Assembly (NCBI RefSeq): GCF_900608595.1
Contig: NZ_UWYY01000028.1
Coordinates: 1 to 64,000, forward strand
DNA from: Promicromonospora panici
GTDB taxonomy: Bacteria > Actinomycetota > Actinomycetes > Actinomycetales > Cellulomonadaceae
Length of the DNA stretch: 64,000 nt
Reading direction: 5' to 3'
A model generated the notes under the pieces. It did no database searches. It had not been told where the DNA came from and saw only the letters and a list, made by a program, of their open reading frames with translations. Position 1 is the stretch's first letter. Each line of letters begins with the position of its first letter. This document shows, in pieces, positions 44,601-51,826 of this stretch. Made by a program: the position numbers and the translations under genes.

Positions 44601-45083
44601 CGCCGTCTTGGCGCCCTTGCCCGCGAGGTGCTTGACCGTGACGGGCAGGTCACCGGCCTCTCCGCGCGCAGGCTTGCCCACGCCGGGCTCGAGAGTCACC
44701 TCACCCGGTGCGAGGCTGGTCAGCGGCACGCCGTCGTCATTCTCGGTGCCCGTGTCGGCAGCGTCGGTGGTCGGGGCGCCCTTGACGATCTCCGGCGGAG
44801 CTGCGACAGGGGTCGTCTCCTTCTCGTGCGCGGTCAAGGGCTTCGCGCCCTCGACCGCATCCTTGCCCCACAAGTCTTCGCCGTGTTCCTTGCGCTCTTC
44901 GAGGCTCCAGGTCTGACGCTCGGCCAGGGCGGGCAGCACAGCCGCCGCTGCCGGTCCGGCGGTGGTCGAGAAGATGACGCAGACCGCGGCGATCGTGGAG
45001 ATCATCGTGGTCAACGCCCTGCGCGTTCGGCGGCCGGGCATACCTGTCGCGGGCACACGCGTAGACGTGTTCCTGATAGCCAT
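38610..45083 (-). CDS. Secreted RHS/YD-repeat protein
   Basis: ATG 45083 gives 2157 residues; the open frame to 45332 has only Arg-rich sequence. A signal follows a basic start (RRALTTMISTIAAVCVIFSTTAGPAAAA). Residues about 380-1100 are a large beta-rich N-terminal part of the SpvB/TcaC type (FTWSYPMRTPPVPGGLAPEVSLNYDSSSLDG). From about 1100 to 1850 come many YD repeats (YDGLGRLVSVWEPG, YDLRGRQIESSDPD, YDAVGNRKTVT). The RHS core ends with GARMYDPVLGRFISVDPIMD...NAYSYANNMPVTLSDPTGM near residue 1944. A Gly/Pro/Ser/Tyr linker and a variable tip of about 210 residues follow. The tip has hydrophobic helices (LITAASVNLAYGAYGIVKGLAIL, ILCAGGGLIVAACYGAGVYH). No nuclease or HINT motif was recognised. 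RHS proteins form cocoons that carry a C-terminal toxin. Confidence 0.9.
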   Translation of the reverse strand: MAIRNTSTRVPATGMPGRRTRRALTTMISTIAAVCVIFSTTAGPAAAAVLPALAERQTWSLEERKEHGEDLWGKDAVEGAKPLTAHEKETTPVAAPPEIVKGAPTTDAADTGTENDDGVPLTSLAPGEVTLEPGVGKPARGEAGDLPVTVKHLAGKGAKTASEASGPVRVRALGAAAAERAGFTGALLTVTKDAAGRADAKTGPSVVDLAVDVSGLDVSPDWVSRARLVQLPACVLTTPDVKGCRDQTELRPADGSLSSGSASGNAVSARVELSEGRPATTDAAGRQVSGTEPMVLALAAGVSGDQGDWSATSLDPSASWDVTGNTGAFTWSYPMRTPPVPGGLAPEVSLNYDSSSLDGKVASTNSQAGEIGDGWSLSTGGYIERSYVPCAQDTAGSANNASHKTGDLCWKSDNASLVLGGKAGELIKSGSTDTFRLAGDDNTKVQRFRGTDTSTPGWNADDDKEWWKVTTSDGTQYFFGRTKTAADGVSTFSTSTVRVYGNHPGEPCYNSAFSSASCVQAWRWNLEYVLDTSGNTMTYTYNREFNSYGNNDGAGVTDYERGSTINQILYGSRLGSEATAPARVVFTKSERCLVTTDFDCATTKMKANPGRWPDVPTDLVCSTGATECPNLHSPSFFSTKRITAATTQIKTGTTWEDVDKWTLAHSFPDPGGETGKQLWLESVEHDGLAADAAADDVTNLPLVTFTGSGVPNRVDTQSDGRPSMHRFRLTQVRSESGGATNVTYSAPDCTASSKPTSPWTNTRRCMPVYWTPAGADAPVLEYFHKYVVTATLENARIPGSRNVETYYTYEGNAAWHYDDNELVRPKQRTWGQWRGYNVVETKKGETGISDHPQLRTRTQYFRGMHGDRLNADGGTRSEPVDGINDLDQYAGMERQTITYNGAGEVERVKSTPWRSSATATDSRGKSAYHTGVQKTETITAAPDLAAGTRTVVTETKLDDVYGQPFEVTERGDTAVTGDETCTLTQYVRNEDKNILDTVLRVEVQDNACGQSVNYPSGVVSVHKYRYDGGTAGAVPTKGLVTAEEDAKSYVGTSAQFVLSSQTTYDDYGRVLTVKDALGRVTTTSYTDVGGLQTGTTVKSPDPDGTGPLTQHSTVTSQDPAFGVPTKVTDPNGNVTSGKYDGLGRLVSVWEPGRVQGTHTANTTFAYTVRDTGVNAVTTKTLNHDASAYLTSTTILDGLLRDRQTQSPSADRDNPGRVVTDTLYDTRGLAHITYDKWFGTGAPATTVAYPTTGSGDDQFKFVVPSSTVTQFDGAGRAIAEIERSGADERWRTTTTYRGDRTLVDPPTGGTPTMEITDARGNVVELHQYLGASPSGTSQVTKYVYDAASRLKQVTDPATNKWTYKYDLRGRQIESSDPDKGTSSTEYDDAGQVTSTTDARGEKLVHVYDALGRKTATWDDSSSTGVLRASWVYDTLAKGQLTSSTRHSGGVALTTSVTGYDHHYRPSGQTVTVPTNTALPSGLTGSYTTEYTYTATGLPKTTYLQRAGNLLGETVTTTYDSANQPHQMIGGADGAYVVESEYSEYGDLLFADLGGNWSVGARWTYDINTRRLTEQSVTREGATGDDVVARYSYDHAGNVLGIKNTPTATGVSPDRQCFSYDGLRRLTNAWTPNNGDCATANRTVAGLGGADPYWTSYTYDAVGNRKTVTQNASETNGGIRTSTYAYPTAGGAAGSKPHAVTGVTTKNAAGVTTGASSFSYDQVGNMTGRTLAGQSAQTLAWDAEGELTSLKQDGNGDGDTADANETDKYLYSADGDRLVRTQDGASTLYLPGGMELTAYADGRASTANRYYSFNGKTITTRAAIGATGQTTIIPDHHGTPMLQVDQSANRVTRQYTDPFGATRGAVAGDADADGRLDGTSPTWVGDHGYLDKPEDTSGLTAIGARMYDPVLGRFISVDPIMDLTDPQQWNAYSYANNMPVTLSDPTGMKAYAHDGSSGSAAKPPVQEALPKDKKTMWGNGVAKQAPTAGQPGSYVPAPAPSTSYGGGYYSGGGGGSGEKAGGGTGDGAARDVYVEALNLEAPERDNDRQSIIDQVRGWWDSSTETPWGLITAASVNLAYGAYGIVKGLAILEGAILCAGGGLIVAACYGAGVYHLSVASARAHAALHRDLQLCVKGAAASVVALTAGRCANFSRVLDPT

Positions 45084-45097
45084 AGTCGTCAGCCCTC

Positions 45098-48000
45098 TCA
45101 CTCGCCGCCACCGGGCGGGATGTCCCCCGGGTCGCCGACGACCGCACCATCGCCGTCGCCGTCTTCCAGCTCTGCCCCACCGGTCATATCGCCCGTGCAG
45201 ATCGCGGTGATCTGACCGTTGCCCAGCGGCGCGTTGTACAGGCGGACCTCGTCGATCGCGCCCTTGAAGCCGTACGTGCGTACGTCGTTGAACTGGGACC
45301 GGCCGAGCTGCACAGGCCCGCCGGCGGACCATGCCTTGCCCGTGTAGTCAGTGGCGCCGTGACCGGGGTCGGTCACCGGGATCCCCGTGCCCTCGGGATC
45401 GCGGTTGTCCGGGTCGACAGGCACGGGACATACGGACAGGCTCAGCTCGTCCCCAGTGGCGTTGAACACCCCTGCCAGATGTACCCACTCACCAGCCACG
45501 ACGGGGCGAGTGGAGTAGACGCGCTGGCCGGCTGACTCACCACCGTCCTCGTCATAGGTCCAGAAACCCCAGCAGGTAACTGGCTTCACACCCGCCGCGT
45601 TCGCGGGGCAATGAGTGCTGGCGAGCTTGCCGAGATTGAACCCGACATGCTTCACCGCGTCTTGGGAGACCGCGACCTTGGTCAGGTCACCTACCTCGTC
45701 GGCGCGGACGAACGCCGAGACCGTGAACCCTGCACGGAAGTCGTACTCGCCGGTCTGGTTCGCACACTGAGCCGCCTTGTGGCCCAGGTCCTCGGTCCTG
45801 CCATCCCGTACACCGGCAGGGCCCGTGGTGTCCGAGGCGCAACCGAAGGTATTCACCACCGGTCCGGCTGTGAACGCGGTGTCCGAAGCCGACCCATCGA
45901 AGACCAGCGCTTTGTCCTCGGGGCGTCTCAGGTTCAGCGCGAACGGCCCCGGTGCGCTCCGGCCCACCCCCTCCGAGAGACGCAACGTGTGTCGCAACCC
46001 CCCGGCGTCGGCGGTGTTCACGTCGGTCGAGCCGCTGATAGAGGTGAACTGGTCCATGTGCCAGTACGCGGCCGTTGTCGGGTAGTCCACCGTGAACCGG
46101 TACGTGCGCTCAGCCGTGCGCCCAGCGTCGTCGACGGCCTGTGCGTACAGGAGATGCGAGCCGGGTCGGGTCATCGAGAAGGGGATCGTCACCGGCCCAC
46201 CCGGGGACGATGGCGCCTTCGACGAGCCCAGCCCGTCAGAGTTCATGGAGTACTTGTAGGTCACCACGTCCGAAGACGGCGAGTCCAGGGTGAACGACCC
46301 GGTGACGCCCACCCCACCGGAGATCTTTCCCTCCGGATACTGCGACGAGGTGATCGACGGACTGCCTGGGTTGGTGACGTCGACCGTGAAATAGCAGTTC
46401 GGGGACTGGTCCCAGGTCGTGTTTCGGTCGCCAGAACCATCCAGCACGTCCTGCACCGCCATCTGCCACTTGAACGTGCCTCCACCTGAGAGCGCCGACG
46501 ACGGGATCGACCGCTCGAACGTGGCCGGCGGAGCCTGCGTCGCCGACCAGTCGGCGGTGTAGTACACCTGGGTGCCACCAGCGGTCAGCACACGGAACTT
46601 GACCCGGACCTGCCGCGAATCAGGGTCACGAGCAACTCCCCTCATCACGATTCCCGAAGTCATCGGGAACGACGGCGCCCCGGACGACGTGGTCGAACAC
46701 GGTTCCGGCTGGCTGCCCTCCTGGTCCAGCTTCATCTCGCCCGACTTCGGCACCAGCGGTGCACGGTTGTAGACGATCTCCAGACGGGGGTTCTCGTATC
46801 GCTTCCACGTGTAGACGTCCGAAGTCGACGTGCCCTTGAGGCCCAGGGTGATCCGGGCAGAGTTGTTGTCCGCGGCCCACTTCGCGACCGTCCCGATGTT
46901 CCACTCGATGTCCCGGTCGTTGTTGCACGTGGGCTTGTGGTGGATGTCCTTCTCGTCGACCTTCGACTGCCACTTGCTCGAGGGCGAGAAGTTGCTCCAC
47001 GTCGTCGAGCTGGAGATCGCAGCCGTCCGGTAGAGCTGGGTCACACGACTAGAGCATGCGTAGGTGTGGCTGCCGAAGATCCTGAACGTCGCCTCGCGAA
47101 TGTCCGAGCCTCTCAGGCTCGCGATCGAGGTCAGCCCGGTCCACTGGAACGCCGACCGCACCACGTTCGTCGTTGGGCAGCCGATGGTCGCGGTGCAGGC
47201 ACCCATCGGAAAGCTGGTCGCGTCGTTGTAGTGCACGCTCGACGGGTACGCGGACTGGATCACCGCCTTGCCGCCCGGATTCTTCGTACCTGTGGTGGGG
47301 TCAATGTGAATGACCCCGTCCATCCCGGCAAGCACGTCCGCGTCCAGGCTTATGACCACCCCAGCATCGGCACCCGCCGGAGCCTGAGCGCCGGTGACGA
47401 GCTCCGCATTCAGCGACTCGACGGCGTCACCGGCAACCGGCGCCTCCGCGCGCCGCTCGTCCACGCCATCCGCGCCGATCAGCTCACCATCCGGTGCCAC
47501 CAGCACCTCCGAGCCGGCCTCGGCGGTCAGTGCAGCCGACTCGGTCGACGATTCTGCTGACGGCTCGGACAGCGCCTCTTGCGGGGCAGGTGCCAGCACC
47601 GCGTCCGCAGCAGAGTCCCAGGCCCGCGCCGCCGGCAGCACGGCAACCACCCGCGCCGTCGCGGTCTCGGTCACCTCGAACCCGCCCGCGTCCGCCGACC
47701 GCAGATCCAGACCGTCGGACACCGTCACCGGGAAGACCAGGCCATCGCCCGTCAGGCTGCCCAGCTCCGGCACCGAGCTGAGCGCATCGGCCGAATCTGC
47801 GCGGATCACCTCCGAGAACGAGGTCCCGTCCGAGTTCGGGGTCACGATCACGTCCACACCGGCGGCCAACGGGTAGACCACCTGTCCCGCAGCCACATCC
47901 ACGACAGGGGCGGGCAGGTCGAACGGCACATTTACCGTGACCGTGTGGCCTTCCGGTGTGGTCAAGGAAGCAAGTGGTCCGCCCGAGCCCGAACCACCGG

Positions 48001-48451
48001 TGTCCCCGGCAGAGAAGGTCAGGTCCGCTGCCGGTGCAGCCATCACGATCCGCCCACCGACAGGCGCGCCGCGCAGGGTGGAGTCCACCGGACGCCACGG
48101 CGTGCCATCCCCATCCGCGTCGTCAGGGTCGGGAGCACGGACGGCGTCGATAGCCGACGACAGCTTGGCGTACCCGTCCGGCAGGATCGTCGTAGACGAC
48201 CAGGGGTCGGTCAGCGGCTCGACCACGACCTCGGTGTCGCACGCCAGCGCAATCTCGCGCGCTCCGGCCTCGGTCGGCGCTGACATCGCCCCGCAATCCA
48301 GCGTGTCCTCGGTTAACACCATTGGCGCCGCCGGCCCAGCCAAAGATCCCGTCAAGGCCAGAGCGAGCACCCCGCTCGCCGCTCGGCGCACCCACGCAGC
48401 CTTCACCGAACCACGCAGCATGAACCTTTGGGCTAAGAGAGGGACGTTCAC
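45098..48451 (-). CDS. Secreted DNRLRE and LamG domain protein, RHS partner
   Basis: GTG 48451 with GGAGG seven bases upstream gives 1117 residues with a signal peptide (AASGVLALALTGSLAGPAAP). Residues about 390-560 match the DNRLRE beta-jelly-roll repeat (AVIQSAYPSSVHYNDA ... DIREATFRIFGSHTYACSSRVTQLYRT ... RLEIVYN). Middle Ig-like parts follow (FERSIPSSALSGGGTFKWQMAVQD, YRFTVDYP). A C-terminal LamG/concanavalin-like domain at about 795-1090 has FTVSAFVRADE, GEWVHLAGVFNATGDELSL and GAIDEVRLYN. It ends in an acidic Gly/Asp tail. The stop is 14 bp before the RHS start, so the two are an operon. DNRLRE/LamG-RHS pairs are common in actinobacteria. They are thought to be a surface-exposed adhesin and cocoon set. 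Confidence 0.87.
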   Translation of the reverse strand: MNVPLLAQRFMLRGSVKAAWVRRAASGVLALALTGSLAGPAAPMVLTEDTLDCGAMSAPTEAGAREIALACDTEVVVEPLTDPWSSTTILPDGYAKLSSAIDAVRAPDPDDADGDGTPWRPVDSTLRGAPVGGRIVMAAPAADLTFSAGDTGGSGSGGPLASLTTPEGHTVTVNVPFDLPAPVVDVAAGQVVYPLAAGVDVIVTPNSDGTSFSEVIRADSADALSSVPELGSLTGDGLVFPVTVSDGLDLRSADAGGFEVTETATARVVAVLPAARAWDSAADAVLAPAPQEALSEPSAESSTESAALTAEAGSEVLVAPDGELIGADGVDERRAEAPVAGDAVESLNAELVTGAQAPAGADAGVVISLDADVLAGMDGVIHIDPTTGTKNPGGKAVIQSAYPSSVHYNDATSFPMGACTATIGCPTTNVVRSAFQWTGLTSIASLRGSDIREATFRIFGSHTYACSSRVTQLYRTAAISSSTTWSNFSPSSKWQSKVDEKDIHHKPTCNNDRDIEWNIGTVAKWAADNNSARITLGLKGTSTSDVYTWKRYENPRLEIVYNRAPLVPKSGEMKLDQEGSQPEPCSTTSSGAPSFPMTSGIVMRGVARDPDSRQVRVKFRVLTAGGTQVYYTADWSATQAPPATFERSIPSSALSGGGTFKWQMAVQDVLDGSGDRNTTWDQSPNCYFTVDVTNPGSPSITSSQYPEGKISGGVGVTGSFTLDSPSSDVVTYKYSMNSDGLGSSKAPSSPGGPVTIPFSMTRPGSHLLYAQAVDDAGRTAERTYRFTVDYPTTAAYWHMDQFTSISGSTDVNTADAGGLRHTLRLSEGVGRSAPGPFALNLRRPEDKALVFDGSASDTAFTAGPVVNTFGCASDTTGPAGVRDGRTEDLGHKAAQCANQTGEYDFRAGFTVSAFVRADEVGDLTKVAVSQDAVKHVGFNLGKLASTHCPANAAGVKPVTCWGFWTYDEDGGESAGQRVYSTRPVVAGEWVHLAGVFNATGDELSLSVCPVPVDPDNRDPEGTGIPVTDPGHGATDYTGKAWSAGGPVQLGRSQFNDVRTYGFKGAIDEVRLYNAPLGNGQITAICTGDMTGGAELEDGDGDGAVVGDPGDIPPGGGE

Positions 48452-48900
48452 CAGACAGCCTCCGACCAGAACTCGGCAATCGACGAACCAGCCCGGGATG
48501 CCAGGACGACAACCGTGACGTCCACACAATTGGGACCAGCAGGGCGAGAGCCTGACCTAAGGCAAAGTCCGGGTCAATGTGGACAAACGTCCAGGTCGGC
48601 AACTCGAATCGGTACGTATCAAGTTGACAGCTAGAGGAATGATCGCCAGGGCCGCCTTTCAGCGGATGAATCGGATACACCCAGGAGACGTTCACCCCGC
48701 CCGAGCACCGCGCCGGTGTGACTCAGGTCACATGGGTGAATGCTCGCTGATGCCGAGGTGTCAGGTCGGATCGATCTGGGTCAGTTCGGCTTTGGCCAGA
48801 GTGCGGGCGCCGTCGGCACACGGTGCCCGGGACGGTGACCGCCGTGCGATGACCACAGGTCGGTTGTGCGGTACGAGCCGGCCGGATACGCCCGCTGGTA
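48452..48900. other. 449-bp spacer upstream of the DNRLRE-RHS operon
   Basis: No gene is supported here. It contains a CRP/GlxR-like palindrome at 48717-48732. Short open frames on both strands lack any family-like sequence and are antisense to each other. The operon promoter must lie here, but no clear -35/-10 pair stood out. Confidence 0.5.
48717..48732. promoter_or_regulatory. CRP/GlxR-type binding site
   Basis: TGTGA-CTCAGG-TCACA matches the TGTGA-N6-TCACA consensus of cAMP-CRP and the actinobacterial GlxR/Crp proteins at all ten defined positions. It is about 265 bp upstream of the DNRLRE gene start and 169 bp after the phosphotransferase gene stop (48901). It could be a distal control site of the RHS operon. 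Confidence 0.5.
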
Positions 48901-49851
48901 TCACGCATTGGCCCGGCGAAGCCGTTCAGTCGCTTGCACCCGGAACGCATCGCGAGACGGGACACCGCCCAGTCCCTCCCAGAGGTTGTACGCGGCCATC
49001 CACAAGCTGGCCGCCCACGCGATCTCCTGCTCCGCGGGGCTGAACGACCGCCCCCGGACGTCCTGATAAGCCACCAGGAACACCTCGGAGCTCTCGATCG
49101 GCGCCAGCGTGGGAGGCCCGTCACTGGCGAACGCCCCGCTCGCCGCTCCCACCAGGGCCGCCTCCGGGTGCCAGGCCAGACTGTCCCAGTCGTGCACAGC
49201 CCACACCTGCTGACCGTGCCACCGGAGGTTCTGCGCCTCGAAGTCGCCGTGGCCCAGCACGCGCGGCAGGCCGGCGGCCAGCAGCCGCCGTCGGGCCCGG
49301 ACGGCCGCGTCGACGACATAGGCGGGCACGGCCGAGTCCCGGTCGCCGGGAAGGTCGACATCCGGCCACACGCCGGCATCGGTGTGGTCCCAGCGCACCC
49401 ACGGCGGATTGGGCAGCGGCGGCGCGACGGTCACCTCCGCCAGCTCGGCCATGAGCCGGGCGAACACCTCCGCGCAACGCGCGGCCACGTCAGGCGAGTC
49501 CCCGTGCAACACCTCGCCGCCGGGCCGGAACTCCTCGGCGTGCACGGCCAGCGAACCGACACCGGTCACCGGCGTGAGCGGCCGGGCACACGGAAACCCC
49601 CGCTCGGCCAGCCACGCCTGCGCCGCGACACATGACGCTGCCCGGCCGCCGTCAGCGCGCGCCTTGACGACCACCTCCCTGCCGCCGCGCAACCGGACAC
49701 CGAACACCATCGAGACCTGGTGCAGCTGGAACAGCACGCCGTCGGGCTCGCTACCGAGATGATCCGCACACCAAGCCGGCAGCCAGGCCGGCAGATCGTC
49801 CGAAGACACAGGCACGACTGTGCCACAGGGGCCGTGCGACCGATCGCTCAC
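48901..49851 (-). CDS. Aminoglycoside phosphotransferase-like (APH fold) protein
   Basis: GTG 49851 overlaps the permease stop (GTGA) with AAGGA in front, giving 316 residues. A later GTG at 49815 is possible. The kinase motifs are LGHGDFEAQNLRW (the Brenner HGDxxxxN type) and AVHDWDSLAWHPEAAL, with VVVKARADGG as the ATP-lobe Lys. Such proteins phosphorylate small hydroxyl compounds, often not antibiotics. It is translationally coupled to an ABC exporter under a two-component system, so it could be part of an antimicrobial-response operon. Confidence 0.83.
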   Translation of the reverse strand: MSDRSHGPCGTVVPVSSDDLPAWLPAWCADHLGSEPDGVLFQLHQVSMVFGVRLRGGREVVVKARADGGRAASCVAAQAWLAERGFPCARPLTPVTGVGSLAVHAEEFRPGGEVLHGDSPDVAARCAEVFARLMAELAEVTVAPPLPNPPWVRWDHTDAGVWPDVDLPGDRDSAVPAYVVDAAVRARRRLLAAGLPRVLGHGDFEAQNLRWHGQQVWAVHDWDSLAWHPEAALVGAASGAFASDGPPTLAPIESSEVFLVAYQDVRGRSFSPAEQEIAWAASLWMAAYNLWEGLGGVPSRDAFRVQATERLRRANA

Positions 49852-50786
49852 CCGTCCTTCGTCGTCAGCCGCGCATAAGCCAGCGATATGCCGATGACGA
49901 GGTAGCACAGCGCCCGGACCATTCCCTCGCCCAGGCCGTCGAACGACACCGGATCCCGGATCAGGTCGACCAGGCTGTTCAGCGACGTCGGCAGCAGGTA
50001 CGGGTGCAGCCAGTCCAGCGCCGAGAACTGCAGCAGCACCTCGGAGACGATCAGTCCGCCGAGTACGCTCACCACCACCAGCATGGGGTGCTCGGTGGAC
50101 GCCGAGATCGCCAGCGCGACGGCGCCGACCGCCATCAGGTACACCGTCGCCCAGGCGATGGCGATCGCCAGCCGCCACAGCACGTCCCCGAACGTCAGCT
50201 CCGTCCCGGACATCGACACCAGGCCGTCCGTCCCGGCGAGGACGAGCCCCGTCACCAGGCCGGACGCGACCACCAGCCCGGCCGCGACCAGCGCGACCAC
50301 GAGCACCCCGAACGACTTCACCACCAGCAGCCGACCGCGGGCCACCGGGGCGAGCAGCCAGCCGCGCAGCGCGCCGTGGGACTGCTCGCCGGCCAGCGCG
50401 TCGGCGCTCGCCATCGCCACCGTGAGCGGCAGCATGAGCATGAGCAGCGTCATCAGCGACCCCAGCGGGAGCACGAAGGCGCTGGTGACCATCGTGACGA
50501 AGATCGGGGCTTCCCCGTCCGGCCCCATCGGGCCGGAGCCGCCCGGGCCGATGGGGCCGGACGGAGTGGACGTGGCCGAACCATTCACCGTCAGGTCGAC
50601 CGCGATGCCGGTGATCACCGGGAGCGTGGCCAGCAGGCCCAGCACGACGAGCGTCCGCGGACGCCGGAAGATCCACCGCACCTCGGCCCACAGCAGGCGC
50701 GCGATCGGGGCGCGCCGCCGTGCGGGGAGGGCGCCGGGCGGGTCTGTGCCCTGCACCGGCGAGGTCACAACCGAGCTCTGCGTCAT
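49848..50786 (-). CDS. ABC-2 type transporter permease
   Basis: A 312-residue membrane protein with about six helices. After a short Pro-rich tail and a cytoplasmic helix (IARLLWAEVRWIFRRPRTLVVLGLLATLPVITGIAV) comes a Gly/Pro-rich external loop (SGPIGPGGSGPMGPDGEAP), then hydrophobic segments with LALAMASADALAGEQSHGALRGWLLAPVARGRLL, typical of ABC-2 exporter permeases (NosY/BcrB type). ATG 50786 overlaps the end of the ATPase gene by 4 bp. It should form a dimer with two copies of the ATPase. Confidence 0.86.
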   Translation of the reverse strand: MTQSSVVTSPVQGTDPPGALPARRRAPIARLLWAEVRWIFRRPRTLVVLGLLATLPVITGIAVDLTVNGSATSTPSGPIGPGGSGPMGPDGEAPIFVTMVTSAFVLPLGSLMTLLMLMLPLTVAMASADALAGEQSHGALRGWLLAPVARGRLLVVKSFGVLVVALVAAGLVVASGLVTGLVLAGTDGLVSMSGTELTFGDVLWRLAIAIAWATVYLMAVGAVALAISASTEHPMLVVVSVLGGLIVSEVLLQFSALDWLHPYLLPTSLNSLVDLIRDPVSFDGLGEGMVRALCYLVIGISLAYARLTTKDG

Positions 50787-51826
50787 CGCACCCCGCCTTC
50801 CTGAGCCATCGACGGCTCGTCGCGGGCCGGCTCGTCGCCGTCCAGCTCACCGACGACCTCGCCGACGTCGTGCGTCAGCCGCGCGAAGGCCTCCTCCAGC
50901 CCGGTGCGCTCCCGCCGGGCCTCGTCCACGCCGACGCCGGCCCGGACAAGCGTCTCGATCACCGTCGCCGGCGTCGTCGTCGTGAGGTCCACGCGCACGC
51001 CGTCCGGCGCGAGGCGCGCGGGGATCCGCTGGTCGCGCAGGGTGTCGACGGCGCGGGCGCCGTCGGGCGTGGCGACGAGCAGCGTGGGGCTGCCGGACTC
51101 CAGCAGGTCGTCCAGGGCACCCTGCGCCACGACGACGCCCTGGTTCAGCACGACCACGTGCGTGCAGGTGGCCTCGACCTCCGCCAGGAGGTGCGACGAC
51201 ACGAGCACCGTCACGCCGTGGGCGTGCAGCTCCGCGATGATCCGGCGGACCTCCTGCGTACCGGCCGGGTCGAGACCGTTCGTCGGCTCGTCCAGCACGA
51301 CGAGCCTGCGCGGCGCCAGCAGCGCCGAGGCCAGCCCGAGCCGCTGCTTCATACCGAGGGAGTACGCGCGGTACTTCCTCCGGGCCGCACCCGCGAGACC
51401 GACCCGCTCCAGCGCAACGGACACGGCGTGGTCCAGGTCCCCGCCGGCCAGCAGCGGCTCCGCGGCGGCGAACCGCAACAGGTTCTCCCGGCCCGACAGG
51501 AACGGGTGGAATCCCGGACCCTCGACCAGCGCCCCGACGTGCGGCAGGACCCGGTCGACCGCCCCCGGCACCGGCACGCCGAGCAGCTCGATCTCGCCCT
51601 CGGTCGGCTGCACGAGCCCGAGCAGCATCCGGATCGTCGTCGTCTTGCCGGAGCCGTTCGGCCCCAGCATCCCGACGACGGCGCCCTCCGGGACCTCCAG
51701 GTCGACGCCGTCCACGGCGACCGTTCCCTTGTAGACCTTGCGCAGCCTCCGGGTGCGCGCCGCGAGGGCGGTGCCGGAGGCGTTCCTCATCTCCGGCACC
51801 GCCGCTTCGGCCCGCGCTGTGGTCAC
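50783..51826 (-). CDS. ABC transporter ATP-binding protein
   Basis: GTG 51826 overlaps the previous stop (GTGA) and gives 347 residues. Walker A is GPNGSGKTTTIRMLL, signature is YSLGMKQRLGLASALL, Walker B is RLVVLDEPTNGLDP, and H-loop is VLVSSHLLAEVEA. It is of the BcrA/DrrA/YadG exporter type. Its C-terminal domain (LLVATPDGARAVDTLRD ... VIETLVRAGVGVDEARRERTGLEEAFARL) is the usual tail for this type. It acts with the following ABC-2 permease. Confidence 0.9.
   Translation of the reverse strand: MTTARAEAAVPEMRNASGTALAARTRRLRKVYKGTVAVDGVDLEVPEGAVVGMLGPNGSGKTTTIRMLLGLVQPTEGEIELLGVPVPGAVDRVLPHVGALVEGPGFHPFLSGRENLLRFAAAEPLLAGGDLDHAVSVALERVGLAGAARRKYRAYSLGMKQRLGLASALLAPRRLVVLDEPTNGLDPAGTQEVRRIIAELHAHGVTVLVSSHLLAEVEATCTHVVVLNQGVVVAQGALDDLLESGSPTLLVATPDGARAVDTLRDQRIPARLAPDGVRVDLTTTTPATVIETLVRAGVGVDEARRERTGLEEAFARLTHDVGEVVGELDGDEPARDEPSMAQEGGVR

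Noticed and set aside
48579..49043. Plus-strand open frame in the spacer upstream of the RHS operon
   Set aside because: It runs into antisense of the phosphotransferase gene and has no family-like sequence or SD.
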